From Halorubrum halophilum (GTDB taxonomy: Archaea > Halobacteriota > Halobacteria > Halobacteriales > Haloferacaceae): a stretch of 64,000 nucleotides of DNA. Location: NCBI RefSeq assembly GCF_000739595.1, contig NZ_BBJP01000027.1:48846-112845 (forward strand), read 5' to 3'. The notes beneath the pieces were generated by a model. The model searched no databases and was not told where the DNA came from. It was given only the letters and a program-made list of their open reading frames with translations. Below are positions 47,086-55,905 of the stretch, one piece after another (within the stretch, counting starts at the first letter, position 1; every line of letters starts with the position of its first letter). Made by a program: the position numbers and the translations under genes.

Positions 47086-47104
47086 CAAATCCCCGCGAGT
47101 CCAT
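47086..47104 (+). other. attR site
   Basis: Exact 19-bp copy of the tRNA-Ala 3' end (CAAATCCCCGCGAGTCCAT), 56 bases beyond the integrase start. Together with 42162-42180 it defines the element. Confidence 0.85.
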
Positions 47105-47109
47105 GTTTT

Positions 47110-47481
47110 TGCGCCGCGAGCAAATCGCGAGCGGCGCAACACTGCAACGAGCGGGATTTGAACCCTGCCAGTCGCGCGCAGCGAGTGAAGCGAGCGAGCA
47201 CGTCTGGCTCTGGTTCACAATCCCCGCGAGTCCACTTCTTCACTCACTTCGTTCGTTCAGGCGTTCCCTCGCGTGGTCCCGTTCGCTCCGTCGCCGGCGG
47301 CGAAGCCGCCGGCTGCAAGAGGGACCTCCGGTCCCTCTCTGCTCACGGGACCCCCGCGAGTCCATAATTGTTGGTTATGTTCTCGAAGATTCTCAAACTC
47401 GTCAGCTGAGGCGCTATCTTCTCAAAATACGCGTCATCCAGAGATGAACCGCAACCTTGTACGGTCCCATCCTGCTGAGAA
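47110..47481. other. decayed att region with extra tRNA-end copies
   Basis: No gene is supported. An inverted repeat around TGCGCCGC and GCGGCGCA lies at about 47110-47139. A reversed T-arm-like piece (GCGGGATTTGAACC) occurs at 47151-47164. Two more partial tRNA 3' ends follow: GGTTCACAATCCCCGCGAGT then CCA (47212-47234), and CCCCGCGAGTCCAT (47352-47365). They indicate earlier or nested integrations at the same tRNA. Confidence 0.7.
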
Positions 47482-47691
47482 ATGACCAGAGAGACCGAGG
47501 GTAACGCCGTCACCGTCGACGGCCTGCTGATCGACGGCGACGCGAGCCAGTCGTAGCGCTGGGGCGAGTACGGAGAGGTAGCGAAGGGTGATTCGGTGAC
47601 GGTCGACGGCGCGGGCTCGAACCGCACGATCGTCGTCGTTCACTCCGGGCCGTACGGTGAGGAGGAGGTGCTGCTCCGAGCCGAGGAATAG
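47482..47691 (+). pseudogene. pilin-like C-terminal fragment with in-frame stop
   Basis: A 70-codon frame interrupted by TAG at 47554-47556. The part after the stop (GDSVTVDGAGSNRTIVVVHS) resembles the C-terminal strands of haloarchaeal pilin-like proteins; the part before it reads GNAVTVDGLLIDGDASQS. Reading through the stop gives a continuous protein-like sequence with haloarchaeal composition, so this is probably a relic. It is on the strand opposite to the intact pilin gene beyond it. Confidence 0.5.
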
Positions 47692-47753
47692 ACGTGTCTG
47701 GGTGGTTGCGGTTGTAGCGCGAGAAAAAATCGGCGTCGGGCCGATTCAGTTGT

Positions 47754-48218
47754 TTACGAGGTATCGAAGCTTGTGAAGTCCTCGATCGTGAGGGTCCGAT
47801 CCGCGTAGATCGAATTGGACGGGTTGTGAATGAGGCGTACATTATCTACGCTGTTACCTCCCCCAGTAGTGACTCTAACAGTTGCCGATTCACCAACTCC
47901 GAGGGTATTCTTATCGGCTACTGTCGCTGATAGTGTCGCATTAGCATGTTCGTCGCCACCACCACGGGCCTGAATAGTGAACTCGGAGAGATCGATCTCA
48001 TTTCCACCGGTGTGTTCAATCACAATATTACTAGTAGAGTCATCGACACTCATCTCTAACTGTGCGCTCGGTTGGCTATCACCGAGCTGGTCACCGAGTC
48101 CGAGCACGAACGTCCCGATCACGGCCGCCAGAATCACAGTGATAGCGACCATGAGTATGACTCCGATTACGGGACTGACTGCCCGATCGTCGCCCTGATT
48201 TGCTGTTTTGAGGTTCAT
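47754..48218 (-). CDS. type IV pilin-like protein
   Basis: A 154-residue secreted pilin. The N-terminal class III signal (GDDRAVSPVIGVILMVAITV) should be cut by the archaeal prepilin peptidase PibD before the hydrophobic assembly helix (about residues 15-40). The rest is a beta-rich head with Thr/Ser/Asn-rich strands. Such pilins build adhesion pili. Its place next to a mobile-element hotspot suggests it may be part of variable surface gene content. No pilB/pilC genes lie nearby. Confidence 0.9.
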   Translation of the reverse strand: MNLKTANQGDDRAVSPVIGVILMVAITVILAAVIGTFVLGLGDQLGDSQPSAQLEMSVDDSTSNIVIEHTGGNEIDLSEFTIQARGGGDEHANATLSATVADKNTLGVGESATVRVTTGGGNSVDNVRLIHNPSNSIYADRTLTIEDFTSFDTS

Positions 48219-48465
48219 TGTTGTGTTGTGTCGCCAACGGGACAGATACGAAGGTTAACGACACTCGGGCGCAGAGAGACAGGTGCCTTTCGAGGCGTCC
48301 TGCATCACGCAGATCCGAGTCGGGTGGTCCCGCCACCCTGAACCCCGCTTTGTCCGTTGGTATGCTTGTATTAACAGGGAGCGCGGGCATAAACACTCCG
48401 ACCCGAATCTCTGGTTTGAGAATAATCCCGGAAGACGTATCTATCAGCTTGTCAACATCCGACAC
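48219..48465. other. divergent intergenic region
   Basis: A 247-base gap between the divergent pilin and the 48466 gene. It holds a TATA-like GTATCTA about 27 bases before the ATG at 48466. I see no other feature. Confidence 0.4.
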
Positions 48466-49233
48466 ATGGAACCGACGGCGCGTGCGCTCGCGCGGACCTA
48501 CTCCGACCGCGTCTACCCCGACCCGTGGGCGAAGGTTGAGGACTACCGGCGCGTGCGGGCGTACGCCGCCGAGCACCCGACCGCCGGCCGGACGGCGGTC
48601 GGGAACGCGCTCGAACTCCCACCCTCGCGGGTCCGCGGGTGGCTCGACGGCGGGCGACCCGATCCGGTGCGCGGGATCGAGGTCGCGAGCGCGAACGGCT
48701 GGCTCGACCCCGATTGCGAGATGGCCGGCGCGCTCGTCGGGCTGCTCGCGCACGTCCTCGCCGGCGGGAGCATCAACGACATGTTCGTCCCCGCGATCTC
48801 GACCGGGCGCCGGATCGATCGCGAGGCGATCGAAGCCGCGTTCGCGGCGGTCGGCGTCGACTCCCAGAGCCGGCACGCCGACAGCGACGGGCGGACGACC
48901 GAGCTCTACCCGGCGGCGGACGCGTCCGTCCTCGGGCGCTGTCTCGTCGCGATGGGCGCCCCGCAGGGCGTCAAAACGGACCTCGACGCCGTTCCGGCGA
49001 TCGTCTGGGAGAGCCCGGAACCGATCCGACGCCGGTTCGCGGAGTGCTACGTCGCCCACCGCGGAATCCACTTCGAGACGAAAGCGACGACGCGCATCCA
49101 AGAGGAACGCCCGGCGTCGTACCTCACCGACCTCCACGAGCTGATCGACGAGTGCGTCACCGGTACCGTCTCACGGGGTCCTCGCGGACTCACGATTTCC
49201 GCGGACGCCGCTCGCGAACTCGGCCTGTCGTAG
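48466..49233 (+). CDS. haloarchaeal helix-turn-helix protein of unknown function
   Basis: A 255-residue protein. The N-terminal part (TYSDRVYPDPWAKVEDYRRV to GNALELPPSRVRGWLDGGR) looks like a DNA-binding helix-turn-helix. The rest has segments (VLGRCLVAMGAPQGVKTD; RRRFAECYVAHRGIHFETKA) that recall a haloarchaeal family with a LAGLIDADG-like fold, but I cannot identify catalytic acids. The ATG at 48466 is chosen for its TATA spacing and because the upstream frame is not protein-like. GC content is typical of the chromosome. Confidence 0.7.
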   Translation: MEPTARALARTYSDRVYPDPWAKVEDYRRVRAYAAEHPTAGRTAVGNALELPPSRVRGWLDGGRPDPVRGIEVASANGWLDPDCEMAGALVGLLAHVLAGGSINDMFVPAISTGRRIDREAIEAAFAAVGVDSQSRHADSDGRTTELYPAADASVLGRCLVAMGAPQGVKTDLDAVPAIVWESPEPIRRRFAECYVAHRGIHFETKATTRIQEERPASYLTDLHELIDECVTGTVSRGPRGLTISADAARELGLS

Positions 49234-49787
49234 GCGAGCTCGGTCTCTCGTAGCTCGCCCCCGGCGACGCGCTCCACGGGCTCGTGCTCGATCTGACCGA
49301 AGGGGAGGGGGTGCGGACCGTGGTTCCACCCGCGGATCGGAACGAGAACTGCGGAGTCGTCCGGTACTTCGCGGCGGAGAGGGCACGCGTGCAGCTGCGC
49401 AGGGCCGCATCGAAGTGGCCGAACAGATCTGGATCGTCATGACACCGAGAGGGCTGACGGCGTCTCTTTCGCGGAGCGCTCGCTTCCCTCAAAACTTGGT
49501 AACACACGTCACTGAGAGATGGCCAGATACGGCTCGCTTATACTCCTTAAGTCGATCATAGCTCGCTCCGAGCCGAGTCGATACGGCGGGCTACCGGCCG
49601 ATCAGTCCGTTGAATCACTCGATACCGCGGATCGCGTCGGCGGCGCCGCGAAGTCGCCGGTGACACGGTGCGTTATCACAATAATACCGTTCAAATAGAG
49701 AATAATTCAAAGATACTATTTCTATCTAATCTATTACTATCGGTAATAGGATCGACGATGGAAACGCTGGGATATCCCGGCACAACG
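49234..49787. other. gene-poor stretch with possible decayed coding fragment
   Basis: No intact gene. Bases about 49263-49391 can be read as DALHGLVLDLTEGEGVRTVV followed by PPADRNENCGVVRYFAAERA, which looks protein-like but has no start and soon hits stops, so it may be a decayed gene. The AT-rich block 49678-49750 is the likely promoter region of the ferritin-like gene. Confidence 0.4.
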
Positions 49788-50786
49788 ATGACAGACACAG
49801 ACGACCCAAAGGCGCGCGCACGACGTATCGCGGAATCGGTGAAAGAACAGGTGGAAGACGGAGGCAGTTCCCGGCGAAAGTTTCTGAATCGCTCGGTACT
49901 GGCCGGTGGGGCGTTGCTCGCACTCGGTAGCGGCACCGGCTTTGCCTCCTCACACGACGGAGACGGCGACGAAGACGAGATGGCCGCGGACTTCGACGAC
50001 GTGGACGGGACCGACCTCGACGTGTTGAACTACGCGCTCACGCTGGAGAACCTCGAGAACGCGTTCTATCGCGAAGGGCTGGAAACGTTCAGCGAGGAGG
50101 ATTTCGCCGAGTCTGACGTCGTCTCGGAGTACGACACCGGGGACGACCAGTCGGTCTACGACCACGTCGAGACGCTCGGCGAACACGAGACGACCCACGC
50201 CGAGGTCCTCGGCGAGGCGATCACCCTGCTCGGTGGCGATCCCGAGCCGGAAGCCACCTACGACTTCGGACTCGAAACGGTGGAGGACTTCTTGGCGACG
50301 GCGCAGGTGCTGGAGAACACGGGAGTCGCGGCCTACGCCGGTGCGGCGCCGTTCATCGAGAGCCCGGACCTCCAGAGCGTCGCCCTCTCGATCCACAGCG
50401 TTGAGGCGCGCCACGCCGCGTTCCTCAACGATATCAACGGTGAGTCCCCCTTCCCGGACGCGTTCGACTCGTCCCTCTCCCAGCAGGAGGTCCTCGACGC
50501 CGTCGCTCCGTTCATCCAGTCGGACGATGAGGATGAGGACGACGATGGCGACGACGGAGACGACGAGGGCGATGACGGTGACGACGAAGGCGAGGATGGG
50601 GACGACGGTGAGGATGGGAGCAGCGACCCCGACAACGGCACCGACTCCGGCAACAGCACGGATCCCGGTAACGGCACTGACCCGGTCAACGGAAGCGATC
50701 CCGTCAACGGAAGCGATCCCGTCAACGGCAGTGACCCCGTCAACGGCTCCGACTCCGCCAACAGCAGCGTCCTCGGCGATCAGTAA
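49788..50786 (+). CDS. Tat-exported ferritin-like protein with sequon-rich tail
   Basis: A 332-residue secreted protein. A twin-arginine signal (SSRRKFLNRSVLAGGALLAL) lies at about residues 29-50. The ferritin-like domain follows with metal-ligand-type helices (YALTLENLENAFYREGLETF, EHETTHAEVLGEAI, VEARHAAFLND). The C-terminus is an acidic Asp/Glu/Gly stretch and then a repeat tail with DPVNGS units holding eight N-glycosylation sequons. I infer an extracellular, glycosylated stalk. The ATG at 49788 is used; ATG 49758 is possible because an AT-rich TATA lies the right distance before it. Metal, heme or oxidative-stress roles are all open. Confidence 0.85.
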   Translation: MTDTDDPKARARRIAESVKEQVEDGGSSRRKFLNRSVLAGGALLALGSGTGFASSHDGDGDEDEMAADFDDVDGTDLDVLNYALTLENLENAFYREGLETFSEEDFAESDVVSEYDTGDDQSVYDHVETLGEHETTHAEVLGEAITLLGGDPEPEATYDFGLETVEDFLATAQVLENTGVAAYAGAAPFIESPDLQSVALSIHSVEARHAAFLNDINGESPFPDAFDSSLSQQEVLDAVAPFIQSDDEDEDDDGDDGDDEGDDGDDEGEDGDDGEDGSSDPDNGTDSGNSTDPGNGTDPVNGSDPVNGSDPVNGSDPVNGSDSANSSVLGDQ

Positions 50787-50960
50787 CGCCCGGCCGAGGT
50801 GATCCTCGGGTACCACTTTTTCGAAGCCCACCTGCCCCCGTTGCGCTCGTTCATCGTCTGCGCCGTCTCGTTCCAGATCCGTCGATGGCGGGAAGGGGAT
50901 GGTCGCCGACCAGAGCGAAAGGGGTTGCCGCACCGCCCTTCGCCGTCCGGCGACCCAGAC

Positions 50961-50970
50961 CGCTTATATG
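50961..50970 (+). promoter_or_regulatory. TATA box of the 42-residue membrane protein gene
   Basis: CGCTTATATG at 50961-50970 lies 24-32 bases before the ATG at 50993, giving strong support for a leaderless start of this tiny gene. Confidence 0.6.
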
Positions 50971-50992
50971 CTCCGAGTCAGTTGGGCGTCAT

Positions 50993-51121
50993 ATGGGCGT
51001 CTCAGAGATACTCGAGGGCCAGAACCTCACACACCGCCAGATGGGGGCCATCATGGTCGGGTGGATCCTGCTCGTCACGATCATTTCCGTCGGACTACTG
51101 CTGTACACGTCGGCGTTATAG
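50993..51121 (+). CDS. single-helix membrane microprotein
   Basis: A 42-residue protein with a short amphipathic start (MGVSEILEGQNLTHRQMGAI) and one C-terminal membrane helix (MVGWILLVTIISVGLLLYTS). A well-placed TATA box precedes the ATG. It resembles other conserved small haloarchaeal membrane proteins, but I cannot name it. It stands alone, 215 bases before the MFS transporter gene. Confidence 0.7.
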   Translation: MGVSEILEGQNLTHRQMGAIMVGWILLVTIISVGLLLYTSAL

Positions 51122-51335
51122 CCGATCCGGCGGACGGGGCCGCGAACGCAATCCTCTTCTAGCCGTTCGTTGTCTGAGGGCGTATGGCACGCGACAGCGA
51201 CACACACGACCGCGAGTCGATCGGCGCGTCGCTTCGCACCTGCACTGCCTTCGCCCCCGTCATTCGCGCTGCCGTCTCGCGGCAATCCCGGCGGACACCC
51301 CCGGACCTTTGACGGACGATGGAGAACCGTCTCCA

Positions 51336-52610
51336 ATGGACCGCGCCGAACGACGGATCGTGGCGTTCACCGCCGGCTCCCACGGGCTCGTCCACACCTA
51401 CGAGCTGTCGATCCCGATCCTGTTGACCGTGTGGATCGGGGAGTTCTCGACGACGGCGGCCGCCCTCGGGCTCGTCGTGACGATCGGTTACGGGCTGTTC
51501 GGCGTCGGGGCGTTGCCCGGCGGCATCCTCGTCGACCGCTTCGGGTCGAAGCCGCTCATCCTCGCGTGTCTCGCCGGGATGGCCGGCTCGTTCCTGCTGG
51601 TGAGCGTCGCGCCCAACCTTCTCACGCTCGCGGTCGCGATCGGTGCGTGGGGCCTCACCGCGAGCGTCTACCACCCCGCGGGGCTGTCGCTGCTCTCGAA
51701 GGCGGTGGACCAGCGGGGGACCGCGCTCGGCTACCACGGGATCGGCGGGAACCTCGGGATCGCGTTGGGGCCGCTGGCGACCGCGCTCCTCCTCTTGGCC
51801 TTCGACTGGCGGATCGTCACGGCCGCGCTCACGGCCCCGGTGGTCGTCGTCGCCGCCTACGGAGCGACCGTCGACGTCGGCGACGCGATGCCGGACGGGG
51901 AGGGCGAACCTGGTGACGGCGACAGCGACGGTGACGCCGGCTCGGGCGGCACCAAAGGCGAGATATCCGTCTCGACGATCGCCGACGACACCCGCGTGCT
52001 GCTCGCCGGCGGCTTCCTCCTGGTGTTCGCGTTCGTCACGTTCAGCGGGCTCTACTACCGGACGTTCCTCACGTTCCTGCCGGACCTCCTCGGCGACGTG
52101 CTCGGCGGGCTGATCGACGTGCAGCTCATCGACCCGGAGAGCCCGTACGCCGAGGAGTTCGACGTGGGCCGGTACCTGTACGTGGCGGTCCTCACCGTCG
52201 GCGTGTTCGGCCAGTACCTCGGCGGCCGGATCGCCGACCGCGTGCCGCCCGAGCGCGGGCTGATGGCGCTGATGGGGATCCTGGCGGCTCTCGCGCTGCT
52301 GTTCGTGCCCGCCGGACGGACCACGGCGACGTTCATCGCGGCCTCGCTCGCGCTCGGGGTCGCGCTGTTCACGGTCCAGCCGCTCTCACAGGCGACGGTC
52401 GCGGCCTACTCCCCGAGCGAGGCGCGAGGCATCTCGTTCGGCTACACGTACCTCGGGATCTTCGGCGTCGGATCGCTGGGCGCCGCGCTCTCGGGCGCGG
52501 TCCTCACTCGGGCGGGACCGCGGGAACTGTTCTTCGTCCTCGCGGGGATCGCGGTCATGGGCGCGCTCTCGGCCGCCGCGGTCTCGCGGTTCGCGACGCG
52601 TCGGGACTGA
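51336..52610 (+). CDS. major facilitator superfamily transporter
   Basis: A 424-residue membrane transporter with twelve predicted helices. The motif A-like loop is [15 protein letters not shown] between helices 2 and 3, with the matching loop [17 protein letters not shown] in the second half. A central acidic loop ([19 protein letters not shown]) separates the halves. The substrate is unknown. The ATG at 51336 ([20 protein letters not shown]) is the best start. Confidence 0.92.
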   Translation: MDRAERRIVAFTAGSHGLVHTYELSIPILLTVWIGEFSTTAAALGLVVTIGYGLFGVGALPGGILVDRFGSKPLILACLAGMAGSFLLVSVAPNLLTLAVAIGAWGLTASVYHPAGLSLLSKAVDQRGTALGYHGIGGNLGIALGPLATALLLLAFDWRIVTAALTAPVVVVAAYGATVDVGDAMPDGEGEPGDGDSDGDAGSGGTKGEISVSTIADDTRVLLAGGFLLVFAFVTFSGLYYRTFLTFLPDLLGDVLGGLIDVQLIDPESPYAEEFDVGRYLYVAVLTVGVFGQYLGGRIADRVPPERGLMALMGILAALALLFVPAGRTTATFIAASLALGVALFTVQPLSQATVAAYSPSEARGISFGYTYLGIFGVGSLGAALSGAVLTRAGPRELFFVLAGIAVMGALSAAAVSRFATRRD

Positions 52611-52626
52611 CTGCGCCGACGGCCGC

Positions 52627-52634
52627 TTTTAAGA
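52627..52634 (+). promoter_or_regulatory. TATA-like box pointing at an ACG start
   Basis: TTTTAAGA lies 24-31 bases before the ACG at 52658. A leaderless transcript from it would begin at or next to that codon. Confidence 0.5.
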
Positions 52635-52657
52635 GTACCCGTGATAAACCGTGGGGT

Positions 52658-53110
52658 ACGTACCACGTCCTGTTACGGGTCGACATCGAGACGAAACGCG
52701 CGCTCTCGCAGGTCGGCATCCTCGAATCGCTCCCCGTCGATCCGGGCGAGATCGAGGTCACGCTGCTGCACGTGTACGAGTCGGTCGACGCGCCGGCCGA
52801 CGAGGCCGGGTCGTCCGTCATCGACGAGGTTAACGAGTCGATCGAGGAGCTCCGCGGGATCCCCGACTCGCTCACTGACGTGGAGACGCGACTGGACGAA
52901 CTCGGAATCGCTCACGACCGCGAGCTCCACGTCGGCGACGCGGCCGAGGCGATCCTCGAGGTCGCCGCCGACCGGGACGTGGACGCGATCGCCCTCGGGA
53001 TGCGCAAGCGCTCGCCGGTCGGGAAGGCGCTGTTCGGCAGCGTCAGCCAGACCGTCCTGCTCAACGCCGACCGCCCGGTGATCGTCGGGAAGCCGAGCGA
53101 GGACGAGTAG
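52658..53110 (+). CDS. universal stress protein, apparent ACG start
   Basis: A 150-residue UspA-fold protein. The frame begins with Thr (ACG) then [17 protein letters not shown], exactly where the family normally has an initiating Met followed by strand one. The C-terminal ATP-binding signature is [20 protein letters not shown] followed by [15 protein letters not shown]. No ATG, GTG or TTG exists in frame between the previous stop and GTG 52772; starting there would delete strand one and helix one. Either ACG is used, the ATG has mutated, or there is a sequencing error. UspA proteins bind ATP under stress. Confidence 0.82.
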   Translation, partial: TYHVLLRVDIETKRALSQVGILESLPVDPGEIEVTLLHVYESVDAPADEAGSSVIDEVNESIEELRGIPDSLTDVETRLDELGIAHDRELHVGDAAEAILEVAADRDVDAIALGMRKRSPVGKALFGSVSQTVLLNADRPVIVGKPSEDE

Positions 53111-53147
53111 CGCTCCCCGCCCGCGACGTTGCCGAGCTAGCCCCTTT

Positions 53148-54527
53148 TCACGCCGTCGCCGCGTCCACCAGCTCCGCGAGCGACCGGTCACCGAGCGACT
53201 CGATCACCGCCGTCAGGCGGTCGGCGTCGACGCCGGTCCCGGCGAGCAGCCCCTCGGTCTTCGCCCGCGCGTCGGTGTCGGACATCGGTTTCTCGGGCTC
53301 GCCAAGCGGGACGCTCACGGAGCGCTCGTGAGTCTCGCCCGCGGCGGTCACGGCGACCTCGGCGCCCCACTCCGCCGGGAACCGACGCTCGATCGTCTCG
53401 TCGGTCGTCACGCTCGTAGCGTCCATTAAGCGGCGCAGCTCCGGGTCGTCCCAGCGCGGCGGGTCGTCGAACCGGCCGACGGCCCGCAGGAACGGCTCGG
53501 CGCCGGCGGTCCCCTCCGTCAGCGTCAGCGCGGCCGCGAAGGGGGCCGAGAACTGGCAGTCGACGAAGCTCTCGGGGCGCCGCCTCGCCGCGATCGGGTC
53601 GCCGGTGAGCCTGACGCCGGCGCTCGGGATCGCGATCTCGACCGCCTCCACGTCGACGGGGTCGACCGCGGACGCGATATCTCGGAGGCCGTCGATCGCG
53701 GAGTGGAGGTACCGGCAGCAGGGGTACGGCTTGCGTCCCGTCTCCGCGACCGCGTCGCGTTCGTCGAGCCGATCGAACGCCGCGGGGTTCGGGTCGTCGC
53801 TGTACCCCGCGAAGAAGCCGTGCTCGCCGTCGAGGGGGTCGGCCGCGCCGACGACGCCGGCGGCCGCCAGATCGGTCGCCTCGATCGCGCGGCGGGCGGC
53901 GAGACCGGGGTGGAGCCGCTTGTTCCACGCGCCGTTCGCGAGGAACTGGAGGGAGCCGGCCGCCTGACTTCCGGCGATCCCGAGAGCGTTCCGGAGCGCG
54001 TCGGCGTCGAGCCCGCGCGCCACGCCCGCGGCCGCGACCGCGCCGAAGGTCCCGCAGGTGGCGGTCACGTGGAACCCCCGGTCGTAGTGGGAGTCGGGGC
54101 CGACCGCCTCGCCGACGGTGCAGGCCACGTCGTAGCCGGCCGCGACCGCCGCGAGAAACCGGTCGACGCTCGCGTCGGCGGCCTCGGCGGCCGCGAGCGC
54201 GGCCGCGACCGTCGGCGCGCCCGGGTGCAGCGAGGAGGGGAGGTGCGTGTCGTCGAAGTCGAGGCTGTGCGCGAGCGCGCCGTTCGCGAACGCGGCGTCC
54301 GCGGGAGTCATCGGCTCCCCGGTCAGGAGAACGGTAGCCGTCTCGTCGGTCGCCGGGTCGGGGGTCGGCCCCGCGATCCGGTCGATCCCGTCGCGGATCG
54401 CGGGCGAGGAGTCGGCGTGGGCCGCCCCGCCGATCGCGACGGCGAACCAGTCGAGGAGGTGTGCCGGCAGGTCCGGGCGGTCGCCGTCGACGGTCTCGCA
54501 GTGGGCGACGATGCGGTCAGTTACCAT
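53148..54527 (-). CDS. MmgE/PrpD family protein
   Basis: A 459-residue protein of the MmgE/PrpD family, which includes 2-methylcitrate dehydratase, cis-aconitate decarboxylase and related enzymes. Motifs include FANGALAHSLDFDDTHLPSS, LHPGAPTVAAALAAAE, GFHVTATCGTFGAVAAAGVA, and KPYPCCRYLHSAIDGL. The ATG at 54527 is used. The substrate is not known; propionate genes are not adjacent, so a 2-methylcitrate role is not supported by context. Confidence 0.9.
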   Translation of the reverse strand: MVTDRIVAHCETVDGDRPDLPAHLLDWFAVAIGGAAHADSSPAIRDGIDRIAGPTPDPATDETATVLLTGEPMTPADAAFANGALAHSLDFDDTHLPSSLHPGAPTVAAALAAAEAADASVDRFLAAVAAGYDVACTVGEAVGPDSHYDRGFHVTATCGTFGAVAAAGVARGLDADALRNALGIAGSQAAGSLQFLANGAWNKRLHPGLAARRAIEATDLAAAGVVGAADPLDGEHGFFAGYSDDPNPAAFDRLDERDAVAETGRKPYPCCRYLHSAIDGLRDIASAVDPVDVEAVEIAIPSAGVRLTGDPIAARRRPESFVDCQFSAPFAAALTLTEGTAGAEPFLRAVGRFDDPPRWDDPELRRLMDATSVTTDETIERRFPAEWGAEVAVTAAGETHERSVSVPLGEPEKPMSDTDARAKTEGLLAGTGVDADRLTAVIESLGDRSLAELVDAATA

Positions 54528-54582
54528 GCCGATCGGTGGCCGGCCGACCGCATCAAGGTTCGGCTGACGGCAGAGAGGCGTG

Positions 54583-55662
54583 TTACCGCTCGACGAACTC
54601 GACGTTCGTGATCTCGAACCGTGCGCCGCCATCGGTGCCATCGGTCACCCGGATTCGCCATCCGTGGGCCTCCGCGACCTGTTTAACGATATTCAAGCCG
54701 AGCCCAGTCCCCTCCTCTGAGGTCGAGTACCCCGTGTCGAACACCCCCGTTCGGTCCTCGGCCGGGATCCCCGGACCGTCGTCCTCGAAATAGAATCCGT
54801 CGTTCAGACGACCGACGGTCACGTTCTCACCGCCGTGTTCGACGCTATTTCGGATGAGGTTCTCGAGCAGCTGTCGGAGACGGCTCCGATCGGCACGGAT
54901 CGTCTGGTCAATGTCGATCGCTATCGCCGCGTTCGCGGTCGCGACGTTTCCCCAACACGTCTTGAGAACATCCGGCAGTCGGACTCGCTCCAGTTCGTCG
55001 ATATCCTTTCCGCTCCTCGCGAGCCTGAGCAGACCGTCGATCAGCGTTTCCATTCGGTCGTGCGCACTCGCTACCGCGTCCAAGTGTTCGCTATCGTGCT
55101 CTTCACGCGCCAGTTCGAGGCGTCCGGAGGCGACGCTCAGCGGATTCCGCAGATCGTGACTGACGGTGTCCGCGAACTCGTTGAGACGGTCGTTACGGTC
55201 TTCGACGCGTCTCCGTTTCATCGCCTGTCGTTCGGTGGCGATCGCCCGATCGATCGCACGCGCCTCGAACAGGCCGATCGTGATGCCACCCGCACCGCCG
55301 ACGGCCGCGGCGAACAGTCCCCACATGAGATCGTTGTACGTGGAACCGGTGGGCCACACCAGGATCATGAGCGTATTCAGGGCCAGAAATCCGGCGAGTC
55401 CGCTCGCGAACCACTTTCCGATGCGCGGATATCGCTCCGTCGACAGTTGACTTCCGTCGAGCCAATAGCCGGAATATCCGATCACTATAATAAAAGGTAA
55501 AGACGTAATCAAGCTGAAAATAAAGTTATTGGTAATTACTATATTTAATTCAAAGTCATGAAAGAAAAGAGAGGTGAAAAGAAATATGAAGAGGAATAAT
55601 GATCCTACCCCTTGGACTACGAAAGGCAAATAAAGCCACTTCGAACGCCTTTCCGTATTCAT
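54583..55662 (-). CDS. membrane-bound sensor histidine kinase
   Basis: A 359-residue kinase. Four membrane helices fill about residues 10-130 (QGVGSLFLFIFLFTSLFF; FSLITSLPFIIVIGYSGYWL; LAGFLALNTLMILVW; MWGLFAAAVGGAGGITIGLF). A coiled segment leads to HisKA with His169 (DTVSHDLRNPL), then HATPase_c motifs ENLIRNSVEHGG, DDGPGIP and GTGLGLNIVKQV. The upstream region and N-terminal coding part are AT-rich relative to neighbours, hinting at transfer. No response regulator is adjacent. Confidence 0.92.
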   Translation of the reverse strand: MNTERRSKWLYLPFVVQGVGSLFLFIFLFTSLFFHDFELNIVITNNFIFSLITSLPFIIVIGYSGYWLDGSQLSTERYPRIGKWFASGLAGFLALNTLMILVWPTGSTYNDLMWGLFAAAVGGAGGITIGLFEARAIDRAIATERQAMKRRRVEDRNDRLNEFADTVSHDLRNPLSVASGRLELAREEHDSEHLDAVASAHDRMETLIDGLLRLARSGKDIDELERVRLPDVLKTCWGNVATANAAIAIDIDQTIRADRSRLRQLLENLIRNSVEHGGENVTVGRLNDGFYFEDDGPGIPAEDRTGVFDTGYSTSEEGTGLGLNIVKQVAEAHGWRIRVTDGTDGGARFEITNVEFVER

Positions 55663-55905
55663 GCGTGTCCTGTCAACTCCACCAGTATATAAGTACTTTC
55701 GGAAATGTCAGATGTATATTTAGACGAGTCTGTGCGTTTATCATCTCGCAAAAATCCGCTTTTCTAATAATTTCCCTGATATCTACTCGTGGCGGCGATC
55801 GTCGCTCCGAGAGGAGTGAGACATCTGGTGTGTTTGCATCGCCTGCTCACTCGCGGGGAACTCGTTGGCGTCGTCGACCGCGGTCGCGAACGTTCAGCGT
55901 CCCGT

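Larger units (their letters stand above)
42162..47104. mobile_element. integrated element in tRNA-Ala(CGC)
   Basis: A segment of about 4.9 kb bounded by a perfect 19-bp repeat, CAAATCCCCGCGAGTCCAT, at 42162-42180 (inside the tRNA 3' end) and 47086-47104. It carries a tyrosine integrase next to the right repeat, is clearly more AT-rich than its surroundings, and holds small membrane proteins and unrecognised genes. No capsid, replication or conjugation gene is recognisable, so it may be a remnant, a satellite, or a small integrative plasmid or pleomorphic-virus relic. Confidence 0.85.

Noticed and set aside
51184..51312. Short 42-codon frame before the MFS gene
   Set aside because: No promoter at the right distance and no protein-like composition.
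52772..53110. GTG 52772 as the start of the universal stress protein
   Set aside because: It would remove the first strand and helix of the fold, which are clearly encoded upstream in the same frame.
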